Shown here piece by piece: positions 46,545 to 59,728 of a DNA stretch of 64,000 bases; the first letter of the stretch is position 1; the number at the start of each line of letters is the position of its first letter. The stretch spans positions 221,572,942 to 221,636,941 of the forward strand of contig CM070874.1 of NCBI GenBank assembly GCA_036365515.1. The letters are read 5' to 3'. This stretch comes from Torymus aiolomorphi. Taxonomy: Eukaryota; Arthropoda; Insecta; Hymenoptera; Torymidae. Below the pieces are notes generated by a model that worked only from the letters and a program-made list of their open reading frames with translations, searched no databases and was not told where the DNA came from. The translations under genes and the position numbers were made by a program.

Positions 46545-46706
46545 ATTTTATAGCACAGTGTGACCTAAGTCCGCACTTAAGTCACGCCTACCCGTGACTT
46601 AAGTAGTCGATTATTGCACCGTGAGGTTAGCGCGCGAGCGTAGCGAGTGGACTGATTCAGGTACGGATAGGCGTGACAGCGGACTTAGGTAAACGTGCTA
46701 TAAAAT
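46545..46706. mobile_element. ~162-bp MITE-like inverted repeat
   Basis: ATTTTATAGCAC at 46545 pairs with GTGCTATAAAAT ending at 46706. The arms continue with CCTAAGTCCGC and GTCACGCCTA blocks on both sides. The target duplication is unclear. Confidence 0.7.
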
Positions 46707-46889
46707 ATCGTACGATACATGTGACTTTAGTGGCAGTGTCGTAATGTACTATTTTAACATTGTAATTAAATGTAATTTTATATCTTATGATTATATTTTT
46801 ATAATTATATGATCTTTCGAATGTTATATTGATTTTTGCGATATTATTTAAAGCTATTGCATTGAATAATTCTTTGTCAAATCGAATCA

Positions 46890-49800
46890 TGTTAAATAAG
46901 CGAAAATTGAATATGTAAAGTGTCGTATTTATAGGTTTAGATAATCAGGATTGATTGTACATTAAAATATTAATTGGGGAAAAGTTTTGTTTAGATGTTA
47001 TCCATACTTATATCTTTTGCATTTAATATTTTTGTGTAAAGTCAAATCGTTGAAATAAGCGAAAATCGTCCATTTTATGTATGTTTTGGCGTTAAAAATT
47101 GTTTGTTTGGATTTAACTCGTCGGGAATTGATTGTACAAAAAAATGTTTAATAGGAAAATGTTTTGTTTTAATTATCTATAACTTTTACATTCAACATTT
47201 TTGTGTAAAATCAAATCCTGTCAAGTTATAGCCGAAAATCATCCATTTTATGTATATTTAGGCGTTAAAAATCGTTTTTATGAGTTCAACTCGTCAGGAA
47301 TTGATTGTACAAAAAAATGTTTAACAGAAAAAAGTTTTGTTTTAATATTATCTATAACTTTTATATTTAACATTATTGTGTAAAATCAAATCCTGTAAAG
47401 AAATAGCAAAAAAAAACGACTATTTTTGATGATTTTACCGGTTTTTTCGCTATTACATTGTTAAATATTGTTCATAGAAAACAATTTTCCATGTAAAAAA
47501 GACGTGTTTTAATTAGTTTTAGCAGATGCATTTGTTGTTTTTTGACGTAAAATTAATTTTGTTCACATTATGTTCAAAAATCGATTTTTTCAAATTTTTA
47601 TTTGTTCTGGCGTTTTTTATTTGTTGATCGAATCGGTTCGGTATAAGACTGGAGCTTACTTATAATTAGACGAGTATCTGGGCCAAAATTCGTTAAGATC
47701 TCTTGGAAATTCGCTGAGATATTCCACAAACTTGACTACATACGAACGGACATACACACATACACCATAAAAAACGCCTAAATGAACTAATTCTGGGTGA
47801 AAAATAGTTTTTATGTAACAAATTGTTCGTTTTTGAAGTGTTACAATTTTCGCTCTAGTGAAAATATAAGGCTCTCCCGAGAAGCGGTCGTGCCTAAAAA
47901 ATCGTTTCTATAAGTTTAGTTCGTCTGGGTCTGATTGTACATGCAAATGTTAAATGGGACAAATATTATCTATAACTTTCGTTTGTATAAAATCAAATCC
48001 TGCTACGTTATAAACGAAAATCGGCGATTTTAGGTATATTTAGGCGTTAAAAATCGTTTCTTTGGATTTAACTCGTCAGGAATTGGTCGTAGCAAAAAAT
48101 GTTCAATATAAAAAAGTTTTTCTTTAATATTATCTATAACTTTTACATTTAAAATTTTTGTGTAAAGTCAAATTCTGCTCATGAGTTATAAACGAAAATC
48201 AGCCATTTTATGTACATTTAGGCGTTAAAAACCGTTTTTTTGGATTTAACTCATCAGGAATTGATCGTACAAAAAAATGTCGAATAGGAAAAAGTTTTGT
48301 TTCAATATTATCTATAACTTTTGTATTTAACATTTTTGTGTAAATTCAAATTCTGTAAAGTAATAGTAAAAAAACGACTATTTTTGATGATTTTAGCGAT
48401 TTTTTCGCTACTACATTGTTAAATATTGTTCATAGAAAAAAAAGTTCAATGTAGAAAAGACGTCTTTTAATTAGTTTTAGCAGATGCATTTATTGTTTTT
48501 GACTTAAATTTAATTTTGTTCACCGTATGCTCAAAAATCGATTTTTTCAAATTTTTATTTGCTCTGGCGTTTTTTTATTTGTCGATCGATTTGGCTCGGT
48601 AGATAACTGTCAGTTACTTATAATTAGACGAGTATATTCCCCAAAGCCCGTTTGGATCCGTCGAAATTTCGCTGAGATAATCGGGTTACTTGATCACATA
48701 CATAGGTACAGACATACTTACATCTCTGAAAACGCTTAAAATGTACTTCTTTTGGGTGGAAAATAGTTTTTATGTTGTAAATTTTCAGAATTTGAAGTGT
48801 AACATCAGTATTTTTAGTATAACATCAATTTATATTTTATATTTTATTATATTTTTATATTTATATGATCTTTAGACCGTTTGATTGATTTTTCCGATCT
48901 TATTTATAGCAATTGAATTTAATACATATGTCAAATCGAATTATGTTAAATAATAATGAAAATTGACTATATTAAGTGTATCGAGGCGTTAAAAATCATG
49001 TTCATAGATTTAGGTCATTAGGAATTGATTGTATATGCAAAAATTAAATCGGAAAAAGTTTTGTTTTAATTTTATTAAATGTTATTTATAACTTGTGTAT
49101 TTAATATTATTGTGTAAAGTCAAATCTTTAAACAACAAGCGAAAATCGACTATTTCAGATGTATTTAGGCATTAAAAATTGTTTTTGTAGGTCTAACTCG
49201 TCAGGAATTGGTTATACATGAAAATGTTAAATAAGAAAAAATTTTCGTTTATTATAATATACAACTTTTACATTTGATATATTTATGTAAAGTTAGATTC
49301 TGTCAAGTTATAGCCAAAAATCGTCAATTTTATGTACTTTTAGACGTTAAAAATCGTTTTTTTGGATTTAACTCCTCAGAAATCGATTTTACATAAAAAT
49401 GTTAAATAGGAAAAAGTTTTGTTTTAATATTGTCTACAATTTTTACATTTAACATTTTTGTGTAAAATCAAATCATGTCAAGTTATAGCCAAAAATCGTC
49501 TATTTTTGACCTTTTTTGCTGTTTTTCGCCGTTATCTTGGCAAGTATTGCTCGTAGCGAAAAATGTTCAACAGGAAGAAAGTGTATTTTAATTAGTTTTC
49601 ACAGATAGGCCTGTAGATATTAGCTTAAAACTAATTTTTCTAGACATTATGCTTAAAAATCGATTTTTTGAAATCTTTCTATGTGCTCGCATTTTTATAT
49701 TTTTGAACGGATCGTTCCCAAAGTAGGACTGTCACTTATGTATGTCTAGACAAAGATGTACGTCCATTTGTGATCGAATTCGATGCATTTTTCGATATGA

Positions 49801-49982
49801 TAATGTGAACACAAGGTTCCGTACATACGTACAGGCATACATACATCATGGGGAGCACTTAAAATGGACTCATTTTAGGTGGAAAACAGTTTTTATACAA
49901 TAGATTATTGATTTTTGAGGTGTTACAATTTTCGCTCTAGTGAAAATATAAGGCTCTTCCGAGAAGCGGTCGTGCCTAAAAA
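46890..49982. repeat. ~175-bp tandem array arranged in three ~1-kb higher-order copies
   Basis: The block AGGCGTTAAAAATCG..TTTAACTCGTCAGGAATTGAT..AAAAAGTTTTGTTTTAATAT recurs about eight times at ~175 bp. Each series closes with a different ~350-bp module (TTCATAGAAAA..AAAGACGT..TTTTAATTAGTTTT..CAAAAATCGATTTTTTCAAA..CATACATAC), at 47450-47840, 48410-48790 and 49530-49880. The first and third end with the same terminus CTCTAGTGAAAATATAAGG..GAAGCGGTCGTGCC (47866, 49945). No coding frame was recognised. Confidence 0.82.
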
Positions 49983-49984
49983 CG

Positions 49985-50535
49985 TATAAAACCGTATCTA
50001 AACATTGGTTTTTGGACAAATTTATACGTTTTAATACGTTTTGATACGTTTTAATACGGTTTCACACGGTTTTTAACATTTTAATACAGTTTTCTACGAT
50101 TTGCAACGATTTTATACAATTTCATATGGTTTTTTACGTTTTATAGAATTTATAAATCGTAAAAAATGGAAAAAGATAATTATATTTTTATAAACATAAA
50201 AACATAATTTATTTATTTTTCTATTCTTTTTTTTTATTTTTATGAAAATGTATTAAACTGTATAAAAATGTATAAAACCGTATAAAAATGTAATAAATTT
50301 GAAAAAATCTACGGAAATATACAGAAATATACATTTTTATACGGTTTCCTATCTTTTATTACATTAACCTTTTACAAACTTAACATGGAACAATTTCTGA
50401 AGTGTAAGAAAATGTCTGAAAATGTATTAAACTGTATAAAAATGTATAAAAATGTATAAAACCGTATAAAATATGTCGAAAAATCAATAGAAAGGTTCAT
50501 TTTTATACGTTTTTATACGTTTTCCTACGGTTTCC
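49985..50535. mobile_element. CGTATAAAAC-word MITE relative, inverted versus 29.1 kb
   Basis: The unique middle (CCTTTTACAAACTTAACATGG..TTTCTGAAGTGTAAG) is the complement of 29285-29345, with GTATAAAACG words on both sides. The CCCGTATGG termini are missing, so the ends are truncated or diverged. Confidence 0.75.
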
Positions 50536-50974
50536 AAAAAAATGAAAATTAAATTTTATGAGTCCACTCTAAGTAAAATATTAAAGAAGCACACCTATGC
50601 TACATATTGTACAATGCAAACATAATTTTCGGAAGGTTCTAAGAAAATTCAAATGTTTCTTTGTCTTCGTTATATTAAAGTCACACGATCTTATGAGTTA
50701 CAATTGAGCAATATGAAAATATTGTTTTTTCTCCACGGAGAGATAATTATTTGAAAACTAAACTAATATGAAAACGAAAATGAGAATTAACAAAACTGTG
50801 TCTGCAACTCTATTATTACATTTTCAGTACCTGAAATTTTCAAAGTACCCTCAACTATCAATAAAGTAAAAGAGTGAAAAGTTTAGAAAAGGAAAAATCA
50901 AGTGTCGAGAGTAGATCCATCAAAATATCCTATCATGGAAATAAAAAATTTGAGATGTGTTCGGACATCACGGC

Positions 50975-51300
50975 GATTCACGCCGCGGGCTCGAGCGTCA
51001 TGCCGCAAGCTCGAGAGCCGTGCCTCGGGCTCGAGCGTCACGCCGCGAACTCGACAGCCACGCCGCGGGCTCCAGAGCGACGCCGCAGGCTCGAGAGCTA
51101 TGCCGCGGGCTCCAGCGCCATGCCGTGAGCTTGAGCATCGCGCCTATGCACGCCGCGAGCTCGAGCATCGTGTCTATGCGCGCCTTGGGCTCGATAGTTA
51201 CGCCGCGAGCTTGAGCATCGCGTCTATGCGCGACGTGGGCTCTAGAGTTACGCCGCGAGCTGGAGCATCACGCCTATATGCACGCTACGAATCTACGATT
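50975..51300. repeat. GC-rich minisatellite, ~21-bp unit
   Basis: Units such as CGCCGCGGGCTCGAGCGTCA repeat with variation for ~320 bp. All three plus-strand frames are open because the unit length is a multiple of three. They are not considered genes. Confidence 0.85.
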
Positions 51301-51632
51301 TAGAGGGCAAACCGTTGCGCTCGAGGTTTATGTGGCGCGCGTGGGAAAAGACCTTTGTACGGAAGGGCGTAGAGGCCACCTGCCGTGCACGCTGTGCATC
51401 GTTGGGATTTCCTACACACGAGCACACGTGCCAATGTGCTCTTATAAAATTTAATAACTAATTAATCACGCGCCATGACGTGAATAAAACAAGGTAAGGT
51501 TATAAATATTGTTTAAAATTATTTCCAATTTGTTAAAGTTAATGAATAATATATTAAGGTTAGGTTAATATTACGTATTTCTTTATGCTAGCGACCTACA
51601 AAAGGTTCAAGCAAACGTGCCAATGTGCTTAA

Positions 51633-52309
51633 GGGGGCTAGACACCTTTTTTCTCTGAAATAAGAAGTCACATTTTAATACATAAATGTAAACTAATTAT
51701 TTCATACTTTTTACATATAAAAGTGGGTATATTTACCTTACCTTAAAACTTTCTCCGATGGGCCTTTTATATGGTCCAAAACCATAGTCATCGATGAAAC
51801 AAGTTTTTTCACTAACCGTAAGCTTTGAAATTTTCCTGTGGATGGATTGACTCCAGATTTGAACTAAATTACTCCTGAATAGTATAATTCTCATATGAGT
51901 GTAGGGATTTAGGATTAAATGTCGGAAAAAATTTTTAATCAGAAAAATTATGAAAAAATATAAAAAATTTTAAAAAATTAAAAAAAAAACTCTTGAAAAA
52001 CAGCACAATTTTTTTTTCTCATTAGATCAGAAATCCCTACACTCATATGAGAATTATACTATTCAGGAGTAATTTACTTCAAATCTGGAGTCAATCCATC
52101 CACAGGAAAATTTCAAAGCTTACAGTTAGTGAAAAAACTTGTTTCATCGATGACTATGGTTCTGGACCATATAAAAGGCCCATCGGAGAAAGTTTTAAGG
52201 TAAGGTAAATATACCCACTTTTATATGTAAAAAGTATGAAATAATTAGTTTACATTTATGTATTAAAATGTGACTTCTTATTTCAGAGAAAAAAGGTGTC
52301 TAAGCCCCC
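51633..52309. mobile_element. 677-bp foldback MITE, TTAA-flanked, with preserved empty site
   Basis: Arms of about 290 bp are almost perfect complements, starting GGGGGCTAGACACC and ending GGTGTCTAAGCCCCC, and TTAA flanks both sides (51629-51632, 52310-52313). The other arm of the surrounding duplication reads TGTGCTTATGTCAAATT at the homologous place (near 54115, complement), which is the empty site. The TTAAGGGG start resembles that of the Kolobok-like element at 8651. Confidence 0.9.
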
Positions 52310-52349
52310 TTAAGTCAAATTTAATTAATAAATTAAGCTAAATATAGGT

Positions 52350-53440
52350 TTAGCAGATTATTGTCCGCAAGGTTCAGGTGGTCCAGGCAGCCGATTACGG
52401 TGTCTAGATAGTGCGCTCCGTAGCTTTTTGTGTCTAGGTGTAGCAGATCATTGTCCGCAAGGTCCAGCTGGTCCAGGCAGTCGATTACGGTGTCTAGGTA
52501 GTGCGCTCCGTAGGTTTTTGTGTCTAGGTGTAGCAGATCATTGTCCGCGAGGCCAGGTGGTCCAGACAGCCGATTACAGTGTCTAGGTAGTGCGCTCCGT
52601 AGCTTTTTGTCTCTAGGTGTAGTAGATCATTATCCGAGGTCCAGCTGGTACAGACAGCTGATTACGGTGTGTAGGTAGTGCGCTCCATAGCTTTTTATGT
52701 CTAGGTGTAGCAGATCATTGTCCGAGAGGTCCACCTGGCCCAGGAAATCGATGACGGTGTCTATCTAGGTAGCGCGCTTCGTAGCTTTTTGCATCTAGGT
52801 GTAGAAAATCATTGTCCGTGAGTTTCAGGTGGTCCAGGCAGCCGATGACGGTATCTAGGTAGTAGGCTTCGTAGCTTTTTGTGTCTAGGTGTAGAAAATT
52901 ATTGTCCGCGAGGTCCACCTTGTCCAGGAAGTCGATGATGGTGTCTAGGTAGCGCGTTTCGTAGCTTTTAGTGTCGAGGTGAAGAAAATCATTGTCTGCG
53001 AGTCCAGGTGATCGGCAGCTGATGGCGGTGTCTAGTTAGTGTATTCCGTAGCTTTTTACTGCCTGGACCACCTGAACCCCGCAAACAATCATTTTGTACA
53101 CCTGGACGCTATAACCTACGTAGCGTTCTACCTAGACACCGTCATCGGCTGCCTGGACCACCTGGACCTAGTTGACACGTTTTACACCTAGACACAAAAA
53201 GCTACGGAGCGTATTACCTAGACACCTTTATCAGCTGCCTGGGCCACCTGAAACTCACGGACGATAATTTTCTACATCTAGACACAAAAAGCTACGAAGC
53301 GCACTACCTAAGCACCGTCATTGATTCCCTGGACCAGGTGGACCTAGCGGACAATGATCTGCTACACCTAGACATAAAAAGCTATGAAGCGTACTACCTA
53401 GACACCGTCATCGGCTACCCGAAAGACCTGGACCACGTAT
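52350..53440. repeat. 90-bp coding-like repeats, two opposed blocks
   Basis: The left block (to ~53050, minus sense) and right block (53055-53440, plus sense) encode the same degenerate 30-residue unit (LDTKSYEAYYLDTVIGCLDH). About eight and five units are visible. Stops and frameshifts occur between units. No known repeat-protein family is assigned. Confidence 0.75.
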
Positions 53441-54442
53441 TAGGACCACTTGGACCTCATAGACAGTTAATAGATAAGCCATTTTGTTCGTTTTTTTTTC
53501 CACCAGGGTGAGTTTATTAATTTCAATTGTAGTTTTTCATATCGAGTTTTGTCGACTTATATTGATATTAAGGCCATGTGAAATCGTGAATTTCAATATT
53601 TTTTAAATCAACATTTAAACGTTTATTTGGAAAAAGACGAGCGTCAAGCGCTCCGTACACGTAAACACTATATTCAGATTTTTTTTTGGGTGATTCTATT
53701 GGTATTTTCATGAGATATCCATGTTTGAAAAGTAGCTTAATTGCAGATTCCTACTTACCGACAGTACAGTTTTTATTTAATTAAATAAATTCTCATCATT
53801 TTTTTGGAAAAACACGAACGTCAAGCGCCTCCGTATATGTTAATACTATACTCAGATTTTTTTGGACGATTCTATTGGTATTTTCATGAGATGTCTGTTT
53901 GGAAATTATGTCGGTATTTCACATCACCTCAATATAGATTTTATCGCATTTTATTAAGTTGTAATGCAGAAAATGGAATTAAGATTCACCATTCAAGTCG
54001 ATAACAATATAATCGACTTCAATAGTGAATCTTATCGACTACTATTGATTTCTATCAACTTTTTCCAGCAGGGAATTAATAATAAACTATCTAATACTAA
54101 TTTATAAATTAAATTTGACATAAGCACATTGGCACGTGTGCTTGAACCTTTTGTGGGTCGTTAGTATAAAGTAATACTTAAAATTAACCTAACCTCAATA
54201 TATTATTCATTAACTTTAACAAATTGGAAATAATTTTAAACAATATTTATAACCTTACCTTGTTTTATTCACGTCATAGCGCGTAATATAGTCAACAGTA
54301 GACTATATGGAGAATTAGTCGTTAATTAGTTATTAAATTTTATAAGAGCACATTGGCACATGTGCTTGTGTGCAGCAAATCCCAACAATGCACAGCGTGC
54401 ATGGTAGGTAGCTCCTACGCCCTTCCGTACCTTTGCGCTCCA

Positions 54443-57360
54443 GCACCAGTTCGCATGCGCGAGAGGTGCACGTGCTCTATCAGTGTTAGGCTGCGTCTAC
54501 ATCCACGCGCTCACGTCGTCAATTGCTAGACTACGTAGGCGACGCAAGGTTCGCGAGCGACGCCAGCTCTACACCGTTGCACACGGGTGTTCACCCTCAT
54601 GCGCCGAGGGAACACACTTCACACATAGGGTGCACCGAGTGCCGCGTGTGCCGTTCGCTGATTGGTCAGTTCTATCGTACCACCAGTTTTTAAAATGTAA
54701 TTAGCCAATCAACACAGGGTTGATATATTCAAGAGAGCGGGGCTCACGGCAATGGTGTAGCCCATGTAAAAATGCGTGCTCCATCAGCGCTCGACTGCGT
54801 CTACATCTACGTGCCCGTTTTCTCGAACGTAGTTTGCGTTTGGGAAGTGAGGCTCGTGAGCTTGAGCATTAGGCTGCGTCTACACCGATATGCACGGATA
54901 CGAGGCCGCGTGCACAAAGAAAAGCGTACTTGCACATTTGCTTGCGTCAACATCTCAGATTTAGTTTGATAGCTAAATCACGAATTAATAAGTGTGGCAC
55001 ACGCGACACGTGTTCCAGTGTTATTCTGTACCTATACTATGCGCACGATTGTTTCACTTCGCCTTTTTTTGTTCACTTTCTGGTGATCGATAGCGAATTA
55101 AGAGGAGTTCGCTTTATCTGTAGGTGTGAGAGAGCGTCATAAATGGAGCGTGGCGTGTTCATAACGCCACGGCGTAACGAACACATTCCGAAACGACTGT
55201 ATTGTCTATCAAGACTATTCGTTTTTCACTTCATATGTACAGGTAGGCTTTGTATTTGAGCAGCCCTACTAGCGCGCATACGTTTTGCATGGATAATTCA
55301 CGCGTTCCTGAGCTTTACCCGCGTAGAAGCGTTAGACGCGCGATGGCTTCGTAGTTGAACAGGTCTACTCACTTCTCGGTGGTATCCGCGGACTCATGTG
55401 GTTGGATTTAGTAACTCTATATACTCGCTACTTGCGAGTACAAGGTACGTTATCGCGTTTCTCAAAGTCTATTCTTGCTCGTTATTGCCAGGCATTACTC
55501 GCGTATGGACGTTTTCTGCGAATTCTCTGTACGCTTGAGCAGTTTTACACATTCGTCCGCCTATCGTTTAATAAATTTAACGTGCACGTTTGCGTAATGC
55601 CTGAATTTGCCTTGTCAAACCGGCCTCGAATTTGAGCAGTTTTACTTCCGCGTCGACGTCATCCACAAATTGCGCGCTCGTACATGTTCACAGGCGCTTT
55701 TGGGTTCGCTATGCGTATGAGAAGTTCTACCGGCTTCTGAGCATTACGCGTATTTTCGCTTACTATTAAATAGATCTACCTGCAAAGGTATTACACGCTT
55801 ATCTCGATTATGAGTAGATTTTTCCAGACATGAGTGGTGCATCTTGTGACATTTCATTGCCGGTTTTATTCTTCGAGTTTGCGAGCAACACATGCGATTG
55901 TAATTTTAGCACGAAAGGTATTGTAGACTGCTGGTATTGACGATCTGCTTATATTTACAAGATTTGATACATTAGTTACCCGTTTACAAATAAACCCGGA
56001 TTTTTTTCTCTGTCTCGGTACTAGCGGCATAGCATTGCGTATATAGTACTTCATCTGTCAACAGTGCATAATTTCGAGACTTGGAATATTATCTTCTCTT
56101 CCGCTATCGTTCGCGCTACTGTGAATGCACTATACTTAGGAAAATGGGAGACACTGCATCGCGGATATAAAAAGCGGCGCATCCGGCGTCCGGCTCTCTA
56201 CTCGTACTCCCACTAGCTACGGGGAACCTATGAGAGAGGTCTAAATTACATGACGACTCCAGAACGAGATAGAACGACAACGGAGTCTTCAGCCATGGAT
56301 CCACGAGGAAGCTACGGAGCCACGATCACAACGATTCATCCGCGCCGCGCACATATATACATATACACGGTAGGACACCTCTCTCTTGGGCATTTGAGTA
56401 TTGAATAAATACCACAGTTTAATTATACTTCCTGTCTTCTCGACTTCTTATTTCACGTAAAATCAACCTCTCCGGGTGCGTAACCCAGAGTGGCCGGGAA
56501 CAAAAGATACCCCCTCACACGTAACACTTCCCTAAAGTTTGTATGTCAATTTCACAGTCAAGTAAAATTGGAATTTTTTTTCTATTCTTTCGTGAAATTC
56601 TCAGAAATCTTTCTTCAAACATTGATTTGGAATACTCCTACAAGATTTCGTTATGGCTATAGTAAAGGTATCCTGTAATAAATCAAAAATCTTTTTTGAA
56701 TGCTTTCTTGTCTTCCTTTTTATTTTAATTATTCATTTTATTACAAGTTTGTCATGTTTTGCTCACGGCGTCATAAAAAATAGTATACGCTGCACGTACG
56801 GAAGATAACTCATACACTCGTTTTATTTGTCGACGACTTCGGCAATAAATTTGACTCGTGCCTGAATCTCCTGTTTCGTACACAGTTGCCCAATGTACTA
56901 TATTTATCATTTATCAATCAATATTCAATTATATGACATTTTCAGTGGTTTATCTAATGTTTTATCTAAAGAGTTATCTAGATTATTTTATCTAGGTATA
57001 GTGCATGTCTAGATAAAGTATCTAGATAAATTATCTGACTGAATTTGTGAGAAAAAATTAATTTTTTTTATCTAGATACATCTAGATGTTTTATATAATT
57101 GAAATAAACTTCCCAGGTGGTTTATTTTTCAAACAAAAATGTTTAGGACATTATTTCTGATCGTTTCACAAGTTTTCAAGAAAAAGAAAAAACATCTGAT
57201 TTTTAGATAAGATATATATCTGTATCTTTATCTAATTATTAGATAACATTTTTGCCCATGACTAATTGTGTTAAAATTAAAATTGTATTCGAAATAGCTG
57301 TACCATTTTCGGCCACGAACATTCTTCTAGAACCGATCCTACAACTTATCTAAGGCAAAC
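54443..57360. other. Unassigned region with LTR-like signals near 56.1-56.5 kb
   Basis: The phrase GGCTGCGTCTACA(T/C)C recurs near 54489 and 54873 (variant near 54789), resembling DNA-transposon ends. At 56166 GATATAAAAAG precedes AATAAATACC by ~240 bp, and a CGTAACCC..GTGGCCGGGAAC stretch follows. This arrangement is like the promoter, poly(A) site and primer-binding area of an LTR, but unproven. Repeated TCTAGATAA words lie at 56980-57090. No gene was recognised. Confidence 0.35.
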
Positions 57361-57369
57361 CTTGTATTT

Positions 57370-58170
57370 TAAATTTATTAAAAAAACTACTGCCAATTCA
57401 TTAGCTCGTGGCTTCCTCAAACTTAATTTTCTGATACTTTTAATTAATTTTTAATAACAAAACTTATATATTTATATTTTATATTTTATAATTTTTCAAC
57501 AATTTATTATACAATTATAATTAAATTCATTTATGAAGATTAAAATGTACTAATTTTTAAATTATGTATAAAATATGAATAAAGTAATATGTATTATTTT
57601 TGTTTTTAAATTATGTGTGAAAAATAAATAAAATAATTGATTGTAATATTATCATCAAAACCCTTTAAAATTCCTAACTAACCTTTACTTTAAATTATAT
57701 TTTCTTTGTGATATTTCACACATAGGGTACTTGTCCCTTGTAGTATGCCTGTCCGTATTTGTGTGCTCTTTTTGGAATTTCCGTTGTAAGAAAAAGATTC
57801 TTACCTTAAAAATAGTAAATGGCTATTACAAGAAACAGTAAAAAGACAATTTATTCCATAAATTACTGAGATAGATGTATTATTTGTTTATAATAATCGG
57901 TAGTTAAAAAGTGTCACTAATACGGACTGTCGTCTGCCTTAAGAGCACACTAATGCCGTCACTTACCCTATATTGCCTATACCACCCACAAAATTGTCTA
58001 TAAATTTCATGTTTATATATAAAGCAATTCCTGAAAAATTATGATTTGAAAAGAAGACTAAAACAGTTTTAACCTCAAGTATCTCTGAAATTCATAAACA
58101 AATTCTTTTACCATAAGAACTCGTATAATAAATAATATACAAACTCTACATCTTTACAAAACACGTATCT
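57370..58170 (-). repeat. Decayed GCTTCCTC-hairpin family copy, with a MITE inside
   Basis: The CTGCCAATTCATTAGCTCGT end (~57390) matches the 32.0 kb end, and TTTTAACCTCAAGTATCTCTGAAATT near 58065 is another family block. The hairpin end is missing. Confidence 0.6.
57725..57968. mobile_element. 244-bp MITE, possible TA duplication
   Basis: GGGTACTTGTC at the left and GGGTAAGTGAC on the right complement are flanked by TA. GTGTGCTCTT is shared farther in. It fits a mariner-type MITE, with short and imperfect termini. Confidence 0.5.
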
Positions 58171-58782
58171 TTTTCATCTTTTTCAAACTAATTTATCAAT
58201 TCCTTTCTTTATAAGTTAATCTAATAAATGATCACGACGAGCCATCAATTTATGTAAACTTCTGTATTAGTGGTCGACATTTCGGCTCTCGATGAGAAGC
58301 CCTTTTCAAGACTAAATAACACAATAAAAACCATCTTATTTTAGACCAACGCATAAAATGCAATTACATAGTGATAACAGAAAACATATATACATAACTT
58401 ACAATATAAAGAAATATAGAAACTTAGATTAGAAGTACGCCAAGAATTCTGTCTTATAAACTATTAAAATAATACAAAATATTGTATTAAGTCAAGATAT
58501 TATCATTGTCAAAGGATTGACAAGTGACTAAGTCAAAATGAAAACGAGGCGGTGTATTTCTAAACAGAATATGAACGAGTGTATATAGATATAGTTGGTA
58601 CATCATGTATCAAAATTTCAGAATAAATAACAGGTATTAACGATGAATTTCAAAACTTTTTAGAGAGTGTTTATACATATTTTTAAGATAACAAATGTCT
58701 AATTTTCTATTGATATTATTAGTATGCAGAAAAATGTGGATCATCTCAGAAAACTCTCGTCTAAACTTATTTTTTTCGGTAT

Positions 58783-59512
58783 CTAAAACTTGAACTGTAT
58801 TGAAGTCGAAACTATATTTATAAGTGGGACAGATATAAGATGCATACAGTTAATACAGTTAATTCTGTAAACAACTCCACTCTTATCGTGATTATGTAAC
58901 AAATCTTTACAGAGTTTTATGAGCTTATTAAATTTACTATTTAAACTATTAATTAAAATAATATTATTTTTGTGTAATATTTTCTTAAATTGTGAATTCA
59001 AGGATGGAATGTACGGCAAAGCTAAAATGGGTTTACAAGGAGAAGGATGAGTAGCAGGAATGACAGTTTTATTGGCACCACTATTTAAATAAGATAAACA
59101 CTTTTTGATGCATTTATTATTAAAAGCTGAAGGATAGTTGTTAGCAATTAAACATTTTTTTATAAAAGAAAGGTTTCTATTATGGAAAGATTTGTGGGCA
59201 AGTTTTGTAGATCTGTCGACAAGATTGTAAATTATTGATTTTTTAATGGTTAATGGGTGATGTGAGTGAAACGAGATAAAACGACCCGAAAAGGTATTTT
59301 TTCTATACCAATCGGTCAAGGAAACTGTATCAGGCACTCTCGTGATCGTGATATCCAGAAAACTTAAGCTAGTATGGTTTTCATTTTCTATTGTGAATTT
59401 CAAATATTTATTATACGAATTAAATGTTTCAAAAATGCGATCTGTTTTTTCACTATCAACAATCAGAAAACAATCTTCAACGTATCTTCTATATAAAAGG
59501 ACTGAATTGACT
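58783..59512 (-). pseudogene. Penelope-like reverse transcriptase, C-terminal half
   Basis: Reading down from 59512: RRYVEDCFLIVDSEKTDRIF (palm motif, usually YVDD), LKFTIENENHTSLSFLDI, then GRFISFHSHHPLTIKKSII, LALPYIPSLNSQFKKIL, and DKSGVVYRINCINC. The last is the link to the GIY-YIG endonuclease of Penelope-like elements, which is degraded here (HLISVPLIN) and stops at 58783. The enzyme copies the element RNA at the insertion site. The active-site Asp-to-Glu change and missing endonuclease make it inactive. The N-terminal half lies nearby on the opposite strand. Confidence 0.82.
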
Positions 59513-59728
59513 GAATTACTTAAGATATTAATGCAGTGGTTTTAAATTTTTTAACCTCAAGTTTAATTTAAGTACTAGTAAAAAAGCTATAAATATTGAA
59601 AACAAATTGAAAAAAACTCGTTACAAAATGATAAGCATAACGTTCAGATTCAAGATCTCGATTTAGAAAACAATATAAATACGCACGAAAATGTAAATGG
59701 GTGGCTCATGAATATAAAGGAAAAGTCC

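Larger units (their letters stand above)
51315..54442. repeat. ~3.1-kb inverted duplication (foldback) with nested repeats
   Basis: The left arm 51315-51632 plus 52314-52340 (CGTACGGAAGGGCGTAG, CACGCTGTGCATCGTTGGGA, CCAATGTGCTCTTATAAAAT, GGTTAGGTTAATATTA) returns as its complement at 54100-54442. The centre is a 90-bp repeat array in head-to-head orientation. Only the left arm carries the 677-bp MITE. Confidence 0.82.

Noticed and set aside
50874..51303. Overlapping Ala/Arg/Ser-rich frames
   Set aside because: Three frames are open at once because of a 21-bp GC-rich minisatellite.
52715..52918. Leucine-rich repeat protein
   Set aside because: The repeat is 30 residues and lacks the LxxLxLxxN spacing of LRRs.
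54483..55635. Several plus-strand frames of 62-79 codons
   Set aside because: No domain, no splice-linked structure and mixed frames. This stretch was left as unassigned sequence.
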